From the NCBI GenBank assembly GCA_023055505.1, contig JALIRH010000077.1, forward strand, positions 1,240,001 through 1,304,000: a DNA stretch of 64,000 nucleotides. Direction: 5' to 3'. The position numbers and the translations under genes are program-made. This stretch comes from Callipepla californica brunnescens. Lineage: Eukaryota; Chordata; Aves; Galliformes; Odontophoridae. The notes beneath the pieces were generated by a model that searched no databases, was not told the origin of the DNA, and saw only the letters and a list, made by a program, of their open reading frames with translations. Positions 13,760-27,172 of the stretch are shown one piece after another. How positions within the stretch are numbered: position 1 is the first letter of the stretch; every line of letters begins with the position of its first letter.

Positions 13760-15733
13760 AAAAGGAACCCTGTGCCACTTAACACTATTCCTCTTCAGTA
13801 ATATCAGAAGCAATGCAACAGCGCCTGATTTATAAAACAGGAAACCAGAGATGGAAATAAACGAAATTTTGCGTTAAGGGGGCTAATAATGCTACTTTCT
13901 GGCTAAAAACAGCTTCTTAAAGGCACATTCATGCGCAGGATGCACTTCCTTATTAAATATACAGCTCTTTAATTCACTTTCAATTTCCTCTGAATAAAAA
14001 GTCGAAGTCATCCACTGCAAAGGGCCACTTGGCTGCAGCAGCAGCAAAGAATGTATTTCAACACTGACATGCAGGTAACAGATTAAGTTGTTTTGCAGTC
14101 TGTGCTTTGATCAAGTTCAGGGAAGGTTAATATAAACTATTTGTAACTTGTCATGCCGAAGGCTGAGTGTCTAAAGAAAGTCACAGCATGTATTCACCCT
14201 CTTCCCAGCTGCAAAGATCTGTGTGATTATGGGCACTCTGCACTGCTGCTCATACACTTTTGCATCACATAAATAATAGATGACACCACCGGATGTTGTA
14301 TGTAGTTGGTTAACAGAATCCTATCACAGGGGAAAAATATATAATGGATCGTGTTTAAAGCTGGGCTGTGAAAAATGACAGATGTTAATAGAAAAAAACA
14401 AGCCCAAAAGGACTGTATCCCTCATGGTTACATAAACTCCCTGCTTGGTCCCATTATTGCCTTACTGCTTGCTTCTGGTTTTCTCTTATGTCAGTTTTGA
14501 GCTAACAAAGCCTGCAAGCTGCCTAACTGATGTTTTGGGGACTACAATACACACACACTTGGTTTCTTTCCTATTTAGGGTCACGCATGCTGTACTAAAG
14601 AAACTGCTCTAATCTCAATAACATGAAAACACATTTACGAGTAAGGAGAACACACCGCGCTATTCTGGAGCAAGCAGGCACAGCAGGAAGGATGCCTGCA
14701 GAGCTGTGGCACGGGGGTGTGCATCCCCACACAGAAGCACCCTATCCCCAACTACAAATTCTGAGCCAGTTTTAAGATCCCTATGATTCACTGCATAGAC
14801 ATCTTCCTTGGTCACTCAAAAAATACAAACCGCACTCATGCAACAACAAATATGCTCATTAGGAGTTGTCAATTCAGTTCTGCCCTACAGCAACAGATCA
14901 GACCATGGTTATGACTGCAGAGGAATTAAAGACCGGATTGTGATCAGACAACAGACAAATGAGGGTCCAGACTGCTTCATACAGTGTCATTTATGTCACC
15001 ATGCATTCAAGATCTAAGGCCAGATTCAGTACCCCGTAAACATCCTCACCAAGATGATGACCAGAGCTTGCCACGATGTGCTGACATTGGCTCTATACAG
15101 CATGCACACTTCTGTCCTCAAGGGAACTTGAGTCCTGTGCCTTCTCAGCGCTGATCTGGACTTCATCCCCAGTCAAAGCACATTAGCTCTCTCCCTTCTC
15201 AACAAGGGCAGATGAGAGCATTTTCCATTTGAGAACAAACCCAAACTGCACTGCAGTGTACTTACTCATTGCTTCTCACACCTAAAGTCCAGCTGCTCTC
15301 CTTGTTCTTGTTCAGCTGCTCTTGAATAAACCATTCAAGTTGCCCTCCTAGACATCCTTCTCATTTCACACAAGGTTCTGATTTCAATCTGTTTTTTCTT
15401 TACCCTAAAATTCTAAATTTTAGCAAGGATCCTCCACAATCTCAAAATAAACCATTATTCCCTTTCTAGACCTTTTTTGAGATCAAGATTCTAAATTTCT
15501 AGCATCACTCTGATATGTACCCATTAATGGCATCTGTTCAACAAAGTGAGATATCAATTTTTTTCCACAAGCACTTCACCACTCTCAGGAGCCACTGAGA
15601 GCATTACTCTCCTACCTGCCACTCATGGCTGGGACCTGCACATTATCTTCACTCTGCAGTTATTAACTGATATTACTGATGGGCTGAAAAAGTCAGCCTT
15701 GCACAGAGTATGCCAACAGTCAATCCTTCGCTG

Positions 15734-15780
15734 TTTCTTTTCTCCCTTTTTCTTTCCTTCTTCCCCTCCTCCTCTTTCTC
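15734..15780. repeat. Polypyrimidine tract, 47 bases
   Basis: Every base from 15734 to 15780 on the plus strand is C or T, with CTTTCCTTCTTCCCCTCCTC in the middle. It is a polypurine run in the PCDH15 transcript. Confidence 0.85.
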
Positions 15781-17098
15781 ATGTAAAATATAACCTGTTT
15801 GTCTTCACTTTCAGGCCCTGTTCTGTCCACAACACTCAGAATTGCAGCTTTTTTTTGAGTGCCTTCCTGTTTGAGAACAGCTACCTTAACATCAAAACAA
15901 AACAAAACTTGATCCATGCAAAAGAATACATTTTCTTCCAGAAAAAAATGCAGGTTTGAGCAACTTCCTCCTTGAAAATATAAACAAAGGCTCATGGGAT
16001 GATGTCAAAAGCTATTTGTTTTTTTGAATTGCTTGGAAACCACTGGTTCAGAGGGCAGACTAGTAGAAAGCAGAAGCACTGCATCAAAATTTTTGCAGAG
16101 ACAGAGAGGTATTGTAAGAGCCATCTTATATTGCCATCAGCACGAATAATCCAAGTGCTGTCCTTAGAAACTGAGCACAGTAGAGGCTAACAGAATTACT
16201 CAGCATCAGCAATCTATAGCATTTGTAGACACAGTCAAGCTGAACCACAAACTGATGAATATATGCTGAATGCTTTCTGCAGAATTACATTGACACTGAA
16301 GTTGTCAGGTACTGATGTTCACATTTTTGAGCTACACTTTTGCTCATTACCACTTTTGCTTTGTAGCTCAAATACCAGACATTAAATTTGTCTGATTGTC
16401 TCCATAACTTCGCCATTGTAAACACAAGAGAACATGCTTCTGAGGATCTAAAGTATCCTTAGATATGAGCACATCAACCAATGAAATATTGGTAGAGTGC
16501 TACTACCTCTCCTACAAACACTTGGATCATCACCAAGCAGAAAACTATTATCTTCCTGCTACTGGTGAGACAGCAGAAACAGAGGTGATGTAACTCATGG
16601 CATAAAAATGATTCATAGCACAATACCACTGAATAAGCCTGTTTCTTTGCAGCTCTGTATTTTCAAGAAGCTGAAACTGAAATGTAAGACTTAGCGGGCT
16701 ACATCAGCATTCAATACACCTGAATGGTTCATAATATCACAATTTATGAGTGCTTTAAATGAAACATGATGGTGTCATTTTTGCAAACAATTCCATTAGG
16801 TACTTATTTCAATCTTTCAGCAGTTCTAAGGGACTAAATGTGCACGTGTGTCAGCTATTCTTCTACTTCATGGATCTCCGAACCAAGATTTAACTATGTA
16901 ATTGGGTACAGCAAACTAATTATAGCAGTTACAAAGTGTATGTTTAACAGAACAAGATGCTGCCAGAAAAAGGCAAGTGAAAAAGCAGAAATGCTGCTGC
17001 TGTGCTCCTGTGTGTTGCTGGGATGCCTGTAAGTGTTGTGGAGATGGTCTGCAATAGATAGGAGAGGATGCTATCAACTGACCAGCTGCTGCTCTTAC

Positions 17099-17323
17099 CT
17101 TGACCCTCACTGTGACGGTAGCAAGACCCGGAGGCATAGTGCCCTTGCTGTCGAAGGCTTCCACAAGGAAGGTGAAAGTTGCATCTGTGTCAGAGAATGA
17201 CTCATAATCCAAGGACTTCAGAAGCGATAACTCGCCCGTATACTTGTTCAGTGCAAAATACTCTAGTGCTTCCTGCGTCCGGATTCGATAGGTAACATTA
17301 GAACCAAGATCAACATCTTTTGC
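17099..17323 (-). CDS. PCDH15: PCDH15 exon: body of EC8
   Basis: The exon has 225 bases, 75 codons, phase 0 at both ends. The acceptor is TGCTCTAG|GCA with a weak pyrimidine tract, and the donor GTCAAG|GTAAGA. The product opens [15 protein letters not shown] (DVD motif; NVT is a possible glycosylation site). It continues [20 protein letters not shown] (DYE motif) and ends [20 protein letters not shown] followed by VRVK. The loop after RIR ([13 protein letters not shown]) and the stretch [11 protein letters not shown] differ most from the human protein as remembered. The exon is only 1.25 kb from its upstream neighbour, the closest pair in the window. Confidence 0.96.
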
Positions 17324-18573
17324 CTAGAGCATGCAATACAGAAAAAACAAAACAAAAAGCTCCAATGGAAACAAAATCCATTCTACAATAACAGTAAACA
17401 CATTTTGTCACATTACTCTAATACTTCATACTACTGCACAATAATCCACTGGAGGTTATTAAATTAAAACATACCTGCCACGTGAAATGAGCACAGTATT
17501 TTGGGCAAGAGTCAACACAAGGTTCTGCTAAGCAGATCTTTGACCTTACTCTTTAGAGCAGTTCTAATTCATACCAGTATTTAGACAAAGAATATTAATT
17601 TTCATTAGGAGGAATATTACATGATTGCTTTAGCTGTTCATTTGACTTACAATTTACCTGCAGACAGCTTCTCATTAATGTATGCTGACCAAAACTTCAG
17701 GAGGCTCCTGCAACTTATGGAAAATGAACCTCAGCTATATTTAGAGATGTGGCTCAAGGATGAGTCAGAACAATCAACAATTAACTCTCACTTTGTTAAA
17801 TCTTTCTGGTGGTTCCTATAGTTAACAAAGAGAAGACAACACCTCCAGGTGGCTCCGTAACACCAGCTATCTCAGATTATAATCTTCGTATTGGATTGAT
17901 CATTCTTGGAAACAACTACTCATCTTTAATTATGAAAGCTGCACTGAAAGTAATGCCTTCTATTTTGCTGTGCTGGTCCCAAGACATCAGAAAGTGGATG
18001 TTCGTGGTATGGCAAGCTCTTGTCCATCGCTGGTGAAAATGCATAGCTAACAGTGCTGACTACGTTGAAAAAGTGTGTTTTGTAGCTGAGAATTTGCTCT
18101 TATCAACCACTGTCATTGTGCACTTTGTATCTGTTGTAGCTTCCATGGTAAAAAAGAAGAGGTATTACTTTCAGAGCTACCTACATACAGTGAGAGAGTA
18201 GATGTGTAGGTTCACCTTAAATGTTTGAACCCACTGAGACAAAGCTCTGTCTTTTGCATCCTACATGAACACCGAGGAGCAGCATAATGAGCTTTCAAGC
18301 AGAAACCAAAAGCACTTAAAGAATTTTGTAAAACAATGTTCCAAAATATGACAGTAGCAGCACTCTTCAATTTTATAAGTAATTGCTCTTATTCCCAAGT
18401 GAACCTCAACAAGTTCACATCCAAATGCCATTAATTTTTCAGTCTAAATATCACCTCCCCTGATTTCAGTTTGCTTTTTTTTTTTTTTGTCTCACTGACT
18501 GGTCAACAAAAAACACGCATAGTACTGCAGAACATTTACAAAACATTCTCTCCTCTCCCTAACCCTTACTTAC
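17324..18573 (-). other. PCDH15: PCDH15 intron, 1.25 kb, shortest in the window
   Basis: The intron runs from donor GTAAGT at 18573 to acceptor CTAG at 17324. Its one recognisable insertion is the mariner-like inverted-repeat element at 17938-18181. A poly(T) tract lies at about 18475-18488, some 85 bases inside the donor. Nothing else was recognised. Confidence 0.85.
17938..18181. mobile_element. Short mariner-like inverted-repeat element (MITE-type, Galluhop-like)
   Basis: The two ends are inverted copies. GCACTGAAAGTAATGCCTTC at 17941-17960 matches the reverse complement of 18158-18177 at 16 of 20 positions. The interior, read on the minus strand, contains ACAACAGATACAAAGTGCAC and CGATGGACAAGAGCTTGCC. 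I recall these from non-autonomous copies related to the avian mariner Galluhop. The length of about 245 bp is too short for a transposase, so it is a deletion derivative. Target-site TA duplications are not clear. The family name is from memory; the inverted-repeat structure is seen directly. Confidence 0.75.
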
Positions 18574-18879
18574 CTCTATCTGCAGGAAGACAGTGCCAGG
18601 TGGTAGATTTTCAGGCACCAAGACAGAATAAGAAGCATTTGTAAAAACAGGGCTGTTGTCATCGATATCCAGCACCTTGATTGCTAAAGTTAGCGTTGAA
18701 CGACGAGGGTCCACAGCTCCATCTGTTGCTTCAACAATAAGTTCATAATAGTCTCGTACTTCTCTGTTCAGCTTAACTGCCGTATATATGCTACCATTCG
18801 ATGTGATTCTAAAAAGATTCTTGAAGTTTGCCAGACTGTAATGAACCTGACCATTAACACCCGCATCTGGGTCTGTAGC
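18574..18879 (-). CDS. PCDH15: PCDH15 exon: most of EC7, linker, start of EC8
   Basis: This is the largest exon in the window: 306 bases, 102 codons, phase 0 at both ends. The acceptor is CCTGTTTCTTTAG|GCT and the donor ATAGAG|GTAAGT. In order it encodes [16 protein letters not shown] (DXD motif), [18 protein letters not shown] (NRE in place of DRE, as in human from memory), [14 protein letters not shown] (XDX), [20 protein letters not shown] (DXDDN linker) and [17 protein letters not shown] (PEN Glu of EC8). NGS and NAS are possible glycosylation sites. Identity to the remembered human sequence is very high. The exon spans one full repeat length with its linker. Confidence 0.97.
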
Positions 18880-21800
18880 CTAAAGAAACAGGAAAAAAAA
18901 GTACCATGTTTTAATGCACGTCGTACATTTTTTATTTCACACTGTGATTTAGGTGTTTCACAGCTGCCATGATGGATCACAAAATCCATGCTTAGACAAA
19001 TGTAGTCAGCTAGAAAGGACAGATTCGATAAAAAAATTTTTCATTTTAATTACGGTTTGTCACATCTATTGACATTTTAATCATTGCTCTCTGAAGAACT
19101 ACTTTAATTTCAACAGTTTGCATATCATGCTCTTCAAAATCAACACAGTCAAACTTCATACTCACTCTTCTACTCGCAGAAGATGCTGGTGATTGTAATG
19201 GATAAATGTTTAGATTTTGACCACTTGGTGTTTACCTGAATGGAACTAAGCCTCAGATTTCAGCATCAGCTAAGCAATTCTGGTTATTATGCAACTGCCC
19301 TGATAGGGATGGACACAATTCATATTCATTATTCCTAGAGGCACTAGAGCATAATTCCAATGCTGACCAGTTGTTTTCCCTCCTCTTAATTAAATTAAGG
19401 CATGATGAATAGGGTCATGTAAATTTAACAAGGCCATTCTGTGAGAAAGGTACTTTCATCCATCTGACTTTGAAAGTGTGGCTACAGACATCTGAGAAGA
19501 CAAGAGAATTTTATGTTCTGTTACAAGAACAACGCTTGGGAAATATCCATGAATGTGTAACTCCAGTGAAGGTGTTAATTTTAAGACATCATAATGAAGC
19601 CATTTATCTTCCTAAGAATCAATTAAAAGTTAATTAAAAGTGTTAATGAGATAAATTCCTTTATGCTCTTTCCCTGCACTACATCAGCGCATAAAGCAGT
19701 GATGGCCACAACTTCATAATGGCCCGTCTATGGAGAACTCTGTCAACGTATGGTTGACTGACTCAGTTTAAAATCAGACCTATTTCCTCCATGGCAATAA
19801 CAGATTTTGAGAAGAAGAATCAAACAGATGACATACTGGAAAACTATCCAAAACTTGTGAGGGAAAACAAATGTCAAAAATACTGTAACAGACAACCCAA
19901 CTTAAAGGAAACTGAAGCATGGGAAATGAAGAATTAGTCATAGAGCTCCTGCATAAGAACCTCCTGGGGGCTCCTGGATGCAGCAGGGGCATCTCCAACA
20001 TCTCCTCATGGCATCCTCAACCCCACCACCACTACCTGTACACAGGCACTTAGTACATGTATATATTTCAAATTCAGGTTCACGTCTTTGCAGAATCACA
20101 ACTTCTTTTGTTAAGAAAAAGCTGCAAGGAAATGCTATCGGTTGCCCAAATTAGATGGCTTGTAGAGTGTAAGATCTTCATTAATTGTCATTTTATCGCT
20201 ACAAACTTAAGAAGTGATAATGTACCAATTACAGACATAAAATCTTAGACTATTTTCTAGAAGAATGACATCTCAAGGATATACAGAATGCACTTCCACG
20301 TGAAAATCGTTTCCTAGAGCCTCTGTGGGAGCAACTCCCTGCAGACGTCCTTGAAGGAGTCACTAGCAGCATGGGGCTGCCTGCTTCTTTTGGGAGTTAC
20401 TGCTTTATATCTAAATGGATGACTTCAGTCATCGCTTGTTCATCCCTGTGCTCAGTGTTACCACAGAAAGGCTCTGTCACCAGCCAGACTCAGCTGAGGA
20501 GGTATCACAATCCCTAACCAAAGGGGAAGCAAGGAGGAGCTCCACAGATCAAGAAGCCAGGCTTTCCTTAAGTCCTGCTTTTAATACTGGCCCTGCTTGA
20601 ACTAATCTGTATCCATAAAAGAGAAACTTAGCAGCGCCCTAACTGATTTAATGTGCTCATTATTGCAGTATACAGTCAACAGGGGGGGAGAGAAGCAAAA
20701 GACAATTTCATTTGGATATTACTGTCGTCCCAAGGAAAGTTTCAAAGACAAAACCAAGCAAACCAAGCAAGACTAGGAAAGCAGTCAGGACCAATGCATC
20801 ACACCAAGCTTTTACAGCAGCTTTCAGCCACTCCTCATCCTCACTGATTCGCACATAAGAAGTACAGTAAGAGCCTTGAAGCTTGGGCAAAATTAGTCAC
20901 AGCAGACTTTCTAGGAGGAGTAGAATTTTGCACAAGTGCCAGTTTAAAGGATTGAGCTCCACAAGCTGAGCCACTGCAGACTCAGATCAAGAATCTCTCC
21001 CTGATGTTCCGAGTATGCCATCTGCTCCTGACTTTTCTAGCCAGTGCTTTCTGCAATTGTTCACAAAATGGAACAGTTTTGCTAGAAAGCATGAAAGGAT
21101 GCCAGACATGGGATCTCCAGTGTCTTCAGCAACCAATTCCCTTGCCTTTTTGTAGCAACAACAGTGCAATACAAACCACTGATATAACTTTCCTCTGGGC
21201 TACACCAATATCTTCAAACATTTCTTTCATTAGGTACGGCCCATCAGAAGTAACAAAGATCAAGGTAAACACTAAACATAAAACTGTTTAGATTTCCTTC
21301 TACTCTTCATAGAACAACCTCTTTCTCACTCTGGATTCCAAGACCCCTACATAACCAATGTTGTTGTCTAAAACCCATTTTTTTCCCAAAATGAGACATG
21401 AAATATGTGTAGAACACAATCTCCCTCTAAAATTCCTAAGACAATCACTCTCTTTCCTCACCACAGCATGAGGTCAAGACCAGACAACTAAATAACACAT
21501 TCAATCCTTCATTGTTTATCTGCTAAGGAAAAAAAGGATTTGCTTTCATCTACTTCTAATCCAAGTCCTCTCTCCCCTCACCCCAGCAGCTGTCAAAGGG
21601 AAAGGAAAGTACTAGTTCACCTGTCCTTGGAAGAACAACACCTGGTAACAAGCAAGAGAGCGAAAGAGCCTGAAACATTCTCAGCTGTCACACAATAGCA
21701 CTCAAGTTCCCATCCCAAAAATCTGCGTACACATTCTGCTTTTTGATCACTTTAAAGCACATGCAACACAGACCTGGTAAATCTAGACAGGAAATGGTGT

Positions 21801-23899
21801 TTGCTTGTTTTCCCCTCCTCTTCTTCAAAGCGGTTCAAGCAGCTGTTAGGCAGATGTGCCAAACTAGTGTCATGCAGCTGGAGTTTCAGAATTACCTTAA
21901 GTCACTGTGGACCAGTCAGAAGGGATTTCACTGGGATGGAGCAGTTTTTTCAGAAAGGTCTAAGGTAATTTTATGAGTACACCTGAGTGTTACCAAGAAA
22001 AAGAAAACAGTGATATCTGTCTCCTCTTATCAACGCTTGTGACAAGAGATGCAAGGAGACAAAACACATTCTCTGCCTCCTATGTCATTGTGTACATCGA
22101 GAGACAGGAAAAGCACGCTCCTCTAGTGACTTCTGTTGCTGTTCCAGTAATGCTTCAGATCTGTGTAACTTCTCTCATTTCCACCCTTCACAAGAAACAG
22201 CATGGTAAAACAAACCTGCATAAGCTAAGTGATAACCTTTATCTATTGTGGCAAATCTGAATTACCAGTTCCACATAAATATTACTAAGTCAACCTCACA
22301 AATATGAACCAACCGTGTTCCACAGTAACAAATTATCTTCCTCCAATGCAGCTTGAAAATAAATCACAAAATATGAGCTATTTTCCAAAAGCTTGGAAAT
22401 ACAATTCTGGGAGACCTGAGTATCTCTTAAAGGATCATTAATTCTGAAATATAATGACAAATGCTTAAATGTCAGCAATATTAATTATATCATTATTATT
22501 CTTTTCAGAACAAACCTCCTACTAATATCCACAACTCTTGCTCACATGGGTAACAAGGGAATTTAAGCAGGTTAACTGAGGATTTACACTCAAACTGCTA
22601 GAGCTGAAAAACAGCAAAATAAGGCAGAGTTGTCACTCATACTTGTCTGTATAGTTCAGCCAAACACGACAGGTATCCCCTCATTAATGCTGAATCACTT
22701 ATTTGGAACCACTCTTCTCACAACACCCTCAGTTTAGTATTTCCCACAGCTTTTCTTCAGAGACAAAAGTTTTCCATCATCTGTCCCCACCCCAACAAGA
22801 CCTCTGGCTCTCTGACAGCCTCTCCAGCAAGTATCGCAGCTCCAGGGAGGGATGGAAATTGTGAGGGAAGGTGCAAAGGGTGCTGTCACTGGGAGCTGGC
22901 TAATTATTTTCAGGGAAGATAACAGGATTTTTTTATTATTATTATGGGTTTAAAAGATTCCCAAAGCCCTCAAATTGTGTCAAATAACAAATCAAATGTG
23001 GGTGGAAGTGCTAAATTGGATTTCGCACTTCCTTTTTAAGGGAGATTAAGTGTTTGTGCACGCAGGACAAAACTAACATCTTCCAGATATAGCAAGGGGC
23101 CACAACTATTGGAAAAATTTCTAGCTCAATATTTACTTAAGAATATCTGAAGTAGTGAAAATCAAGTCTTTCTAGATAGCTCATTTTTTTTTTATTCTAT
23201 TTCAGAACGGCTTTACCTATTCTGTTACTTTCTGCCTGCTTTTACAGTCTTCTGTTTTCCTATTTCATTGGGTGCTCTAAGCAAATGAAAAGACTGGAAA
23301 GTATAAACAGTTCTGAAAGATTTCTGTCAGCTGAGCTCCAGATAATGCCAAAAGAAGAAAACATAGAAACACTTCTGTCCCCACAGTGTTGTCACGGTGC
23401 TTTCTCACACACTGCTCTCTTGCTGCAGGCAATTAGATTAATAAATAGTGCTCCCAAACATACACGGCGTCACTGTGTACCCATTTCAGATAGCTGTCAT
23501 ATTTCCTCACAGTCTTAAAACATGCAAGACTTCATTTCTGTGGAGTTTTCCAGAAAACTGATATTCAAATGACTTGTTGAAGAAAGATATGATATAAAGA
23601 ACATACAGTAATATTCAGCATTGGTCTGTCAGTGGCTGCAGCTGTCCAATTGAGTCTAGTTGGTCTAAAATACAAAGGAAGAAGCAAAATTAAACTCATG
23701 GGAATTATCTTCACATTTTCCCAGCCTTGAAATCTCAAGACAGTCCTTCCAAACTAATGCCTCCCTCACCTCCTAAATACTTTTGAAAAACACATGAGGT
23801 GTTGGGTATATCCTCCAGGAATCTTTCCACAGAAATGAAAATTACTGGGCTACCACGTCAAAGCATTACCAGCTTATCATTTTCTCCTAACTATAAGGA

Positions 23900-24142
23900 C
23901 TGCAAACTTGAAGAGGGTAGATTTAGACTAGAAATTTTTTACTGTGAGGGTGGTGAGACACTGGAACAAGTTGCCCAGAGAGGTTGTGAATGCCTCTTCC
24001 TCCCTGGAGCCATTCAAGGACAGACTGGATGCAACTGTGAGCAACCTGGTCTAGAGGGAGATGTCCCTGCCCATAGCAGAGAGTCTGGAACTACATGATC
24101 TTAAAGGTCTCTTCCCACCCAAACCCATTCTATGATTCCATT
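23900..24142 (+). mobile_element. CR1 LINE 3' end
   Basis: The stretch contains the landmarks GAGGGTGGTGAGACACTGGA, AACAAGTTGCCCAGAGAGGT and CAACCTGGTCTAGAGGGAG, and it ends in ATTCTATGATTCCATTCT, the octamer tail of avian CR1. It is 5'-truncated, as most CR1 copies are, and antisense to PCDH15. Confidence 0.92.
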
Positions 24143-26721
24143 CTGTACTTAGAGCAATTTGTAAAGACATTACATGATATATTTTCTAATACTAACATAT
24201 TTTAGCCATTATACAAAAATAGGAGAGCCTTTGATAATTACTTTCATCGCCAATGTTCATTTCAGTCCATCTGGATGGTGATTTTGGAAACCGATTAAAT
24301 GTGACTTTAAATAAAACTGCATAATAAGAATAATAAAACAATAAAACAAACAAATATAAATTAAATGAAATTCAGAAAGCCCATGGCTGCAAAAGCATGA
24401 TTTAATGAACTGGTGAGCTTCCTACAAAACTTAATCACATTGTAATGTTCAAAAATAGACAAGCTTTCTTTAGGCTGGCACAAAACCAGCTCCTAAATCT
24501 AGAAGCTTGCCCTGCCTGTATTTACATAAAAAGTGAGTAGAAATTCTGCTTTTACGAGGAGCATTTAATTTGAAGATGATACAATCAAGCAGCTCAGAGA
24601 TCCATCAATGAATACACATAGCAACAAAAATGAAAACCAGAAGCTTATAATTTACAGATGGAATGTATTTTTTTAAATCTCCATATTGAAATGGGCTCCT
24701 GTGGATTTCTTTAATGGGTTAGTCTGGTGCAAAGTTATTTTTGCCATTTCTCCTAGGTGCTGGCTCTCTTTATAAGACCACCTAATTAGAGAACATCAGA
24801 TCTGAGCTGGATCTTAGCAGCCAATGTTTGGATATGAAACTATTCATCTTTCTATTCAAACTTTTGGTTTTCTTCTGTTGTATTCTCTTGTTCTCAAAGG
24901 AACACTTCACAGGAAATTCATTTTCTTATATTAGTGAATTCAAGGCCACAGAGTTTGAAAATTACAAAAAAAAAGAAAAAAAAGTGAGATACTTGACAAG
25001 CATGTCAGGAAAACTCTCCAGCTTGTACTTCTTCCAGGCAGCCTTCTGGAAAAGAAACACTAATCTCGACAATTGTTCAAGTTGCCAGAAAGCACTGATA
25101 AAGAGAAACTGCAGCCAAGTTAGTAGGCCCAGAATAAACTATTATAATTTGCAAGCCCAGGAAAAACAATTTGTTCTCTCAGATAAAATTCTAAACTGCG
25201 AAATCCAAACAGGCAGAATTGGCCATCAAAATACTAAATGGTCATGTATTAGAGACTGAAAACTACTGGCTCAGATTATCTAACATGGCATGAGCTGAAC
25301 TGAAATATGTGAAAGAGCTTAAAGACTGGGACTCAAGATGTTAAGCAGACAAAAATAGGAATTCCTACTGATACACAAATCCTTGGCTCTCGACAATTAG
25401 CTGCTGTGAGTGTGAAAATGGTTGAAATGCTCCTCTGGTAACAAGTAGCAAAATTTCCACTGCATTTAAGTACAGCTGTTATCACTCTGAGAACAAAGAT
25501 GCAAACCTAACAGCAGGAACAGGAAAAAGAAACACAGATTCTGAAATACAGTTAGTTAAAAATGCCTCCCTACTTGCTACACATTATGTGTAGCAAAGAG
25601 CTTTTTAATTCTATTTGGCCTGTGTCTTAAGATCTTCTAAGTTCAAGGAACAGCTGTAAGGCAAAGGCAGCATGGCCACAGTCACTTGCTGCGAAGTATC
25701 CTGCAACTCTTTGGGGTGACAACAGAAAGAAGCTAATCCTGATCTAGCACTGCTGGTCTAAGACAGAAAAAAAATCAAGTGTAAAACTGTCGAGACTGTA
25801 AGGGCAAAGAATGGTAAAACTAAGTTAAATTTCAATGTGAAAACTAATGATAAAAGTTACCATTTCATGCACTTCTCATTGTCTCTTACATATCATCCCT
25901 GCATGCTACAAATAAGTCATTTCCCAAGGTTTGTCATTCTGAGGACAACCAGCAGGAAACTATGTAGAGCAAGCAGAAGTAAATCCCAGTGCCTTGTCTT
26001 TTCACAACTGTAAGCAGCGTTTAGCCAAGCTAGTCTGATCATGCACGTTAAAAATATTGAGGCTAGACACTCTAGATGCTTGGACTCTGAGAAGCTGCAA
26101 TTTTTCCACCCCAATCACTTATCAGCTGCAGACAAACCTGATGTGGGGTGGGCAAGATGAAGAATAAAAGCACTTCCAAGAGTACTTGAGCACATACATG
26201 CCTTAGTGGAAGTACACTACCCTCTGCACATCTTACCTGAAACTTCTCACATGACTTTACGTAGGCCTGTACATTACCAGCACCTCTATGAACATTTAAG
26301 GTAGATGGTGTTGAAGACCTTTTTAAGGATCTCTATAACTAACCACATAAACAACTTCCTTAATAAAAAAATGACACCAAAAAGGGCCCTACTGAAATGA
26401 CCTTGTGGTGATCTCACACATGAAATGAGCAACAAGAAAAAAAGAGAGGTAATGAAAAAGATTTTACAAATCATTTTGCACTGATAGGTCGTACCTCATA
26501 CTTCTGCATGTGGACACTGCACAGTCATACTCCTAAATGGTTATACAGATATATTAGTCAGATGCACACGTTGCAAACAAATACAAAAGTCTGAACTTCT
26601 TCTGGTTGTGGCTCATTTGTCATGCTATGGCTCTCCAATCTTAAATTCTGATTAAGTTTTGATAGTTTCTCAATTTAAAATCCTATCTGCTTATACCGCT
26701 TTTTATATGTAAAATCTGATC

Positions 26722-27172
26722 ATCACAAAGATGATCACAGGTCTGGAGCACCTCCCCACAAGTAGGCTGAAGAAGCTGGGCTTGTTCAGACTGGAGAGAA
26801 GGCCACTGTGAGGAGACCTCATTGCAGCCTTCCAGTATTTAAAAGGGGATTATAAAAAGGAGAGGAATCAACTTTTTACAATGGTAGACAGTGATAGGAC
26901 AAGGGGGAATGGTTTTAAGCTCAAGGAGGTTATATTGAGATTGGATGACAACAGAATTTCTTCATAGAGAGTGTGGTGAGGTGCTGGCACAGGCTGCTCA
27001 GAGAGGCTGTGGGATGCCCTGTTCCTGGGTATGTTCAACACCAGGTTGGATGGGGCCCTGGGCAACCTGGTCTAGTACCAGAACCAGCAGTTGCTGGCCC
27101 TGCCTGTTGCAAGGGGGCTGTACCTTGATGATCCTAGTGGTACTTTCCAACCCAAGACATTCTATGACTCTG
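26722..27172 (+). mobile_element. CR1 LINE fragment with 3' end
   Basis: About 450 bp follow the CR1 3' order. They start with AAGATGATCACAGGTCTGGA, pass CTTGTTCAGACTGGAGAGAA, GAGACCTCATTGCAGCCTTC and CAGAGAGGCTGTGGGATGCC, and end at CATTCTATGACTCTG. This is the longest CR1 copy here that still has its 3' tail. Confidence 0.92.

Larger units (their letters stand above)
4038..17098 (-). other. PCDH15: PCDH15 intron, about 13.1 kb, between EC8 and EC9 exons
   Basis: The intron runs from donor GTAAGA at 17098 to acceptor GCAG at 4038. It holds a 15 bp imperfect tandem duplication at 5856-5885, a CTCF-like motif at 8552-8565, two decayed CR1 fragments at 9640-10070 and 11690-12150, homopolymer tracts at 11266, 12414 and 13700, a 47-base pure pyrimidine run at 15734 and an 11 bp hairpin at 16326. 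No coding exon or RNA gene was recognised. Confidence 0.8.

Noticed and set aside
15546..15959. 137-codon plus-strand open frame
   Set aside because: It opens at GTG and runs through the polypyrimidine tract, which accounts for its Phe/Ser/Pro-rich middle.
24828..25259. 143-codon plus-strand open frame with a hydrophobic start
   Set aside because: The composition is Lys/Phe-rich as expected from AT-rich sequence, with no family resemblance, no splice context and no neighbour gene. It is most likely chance.
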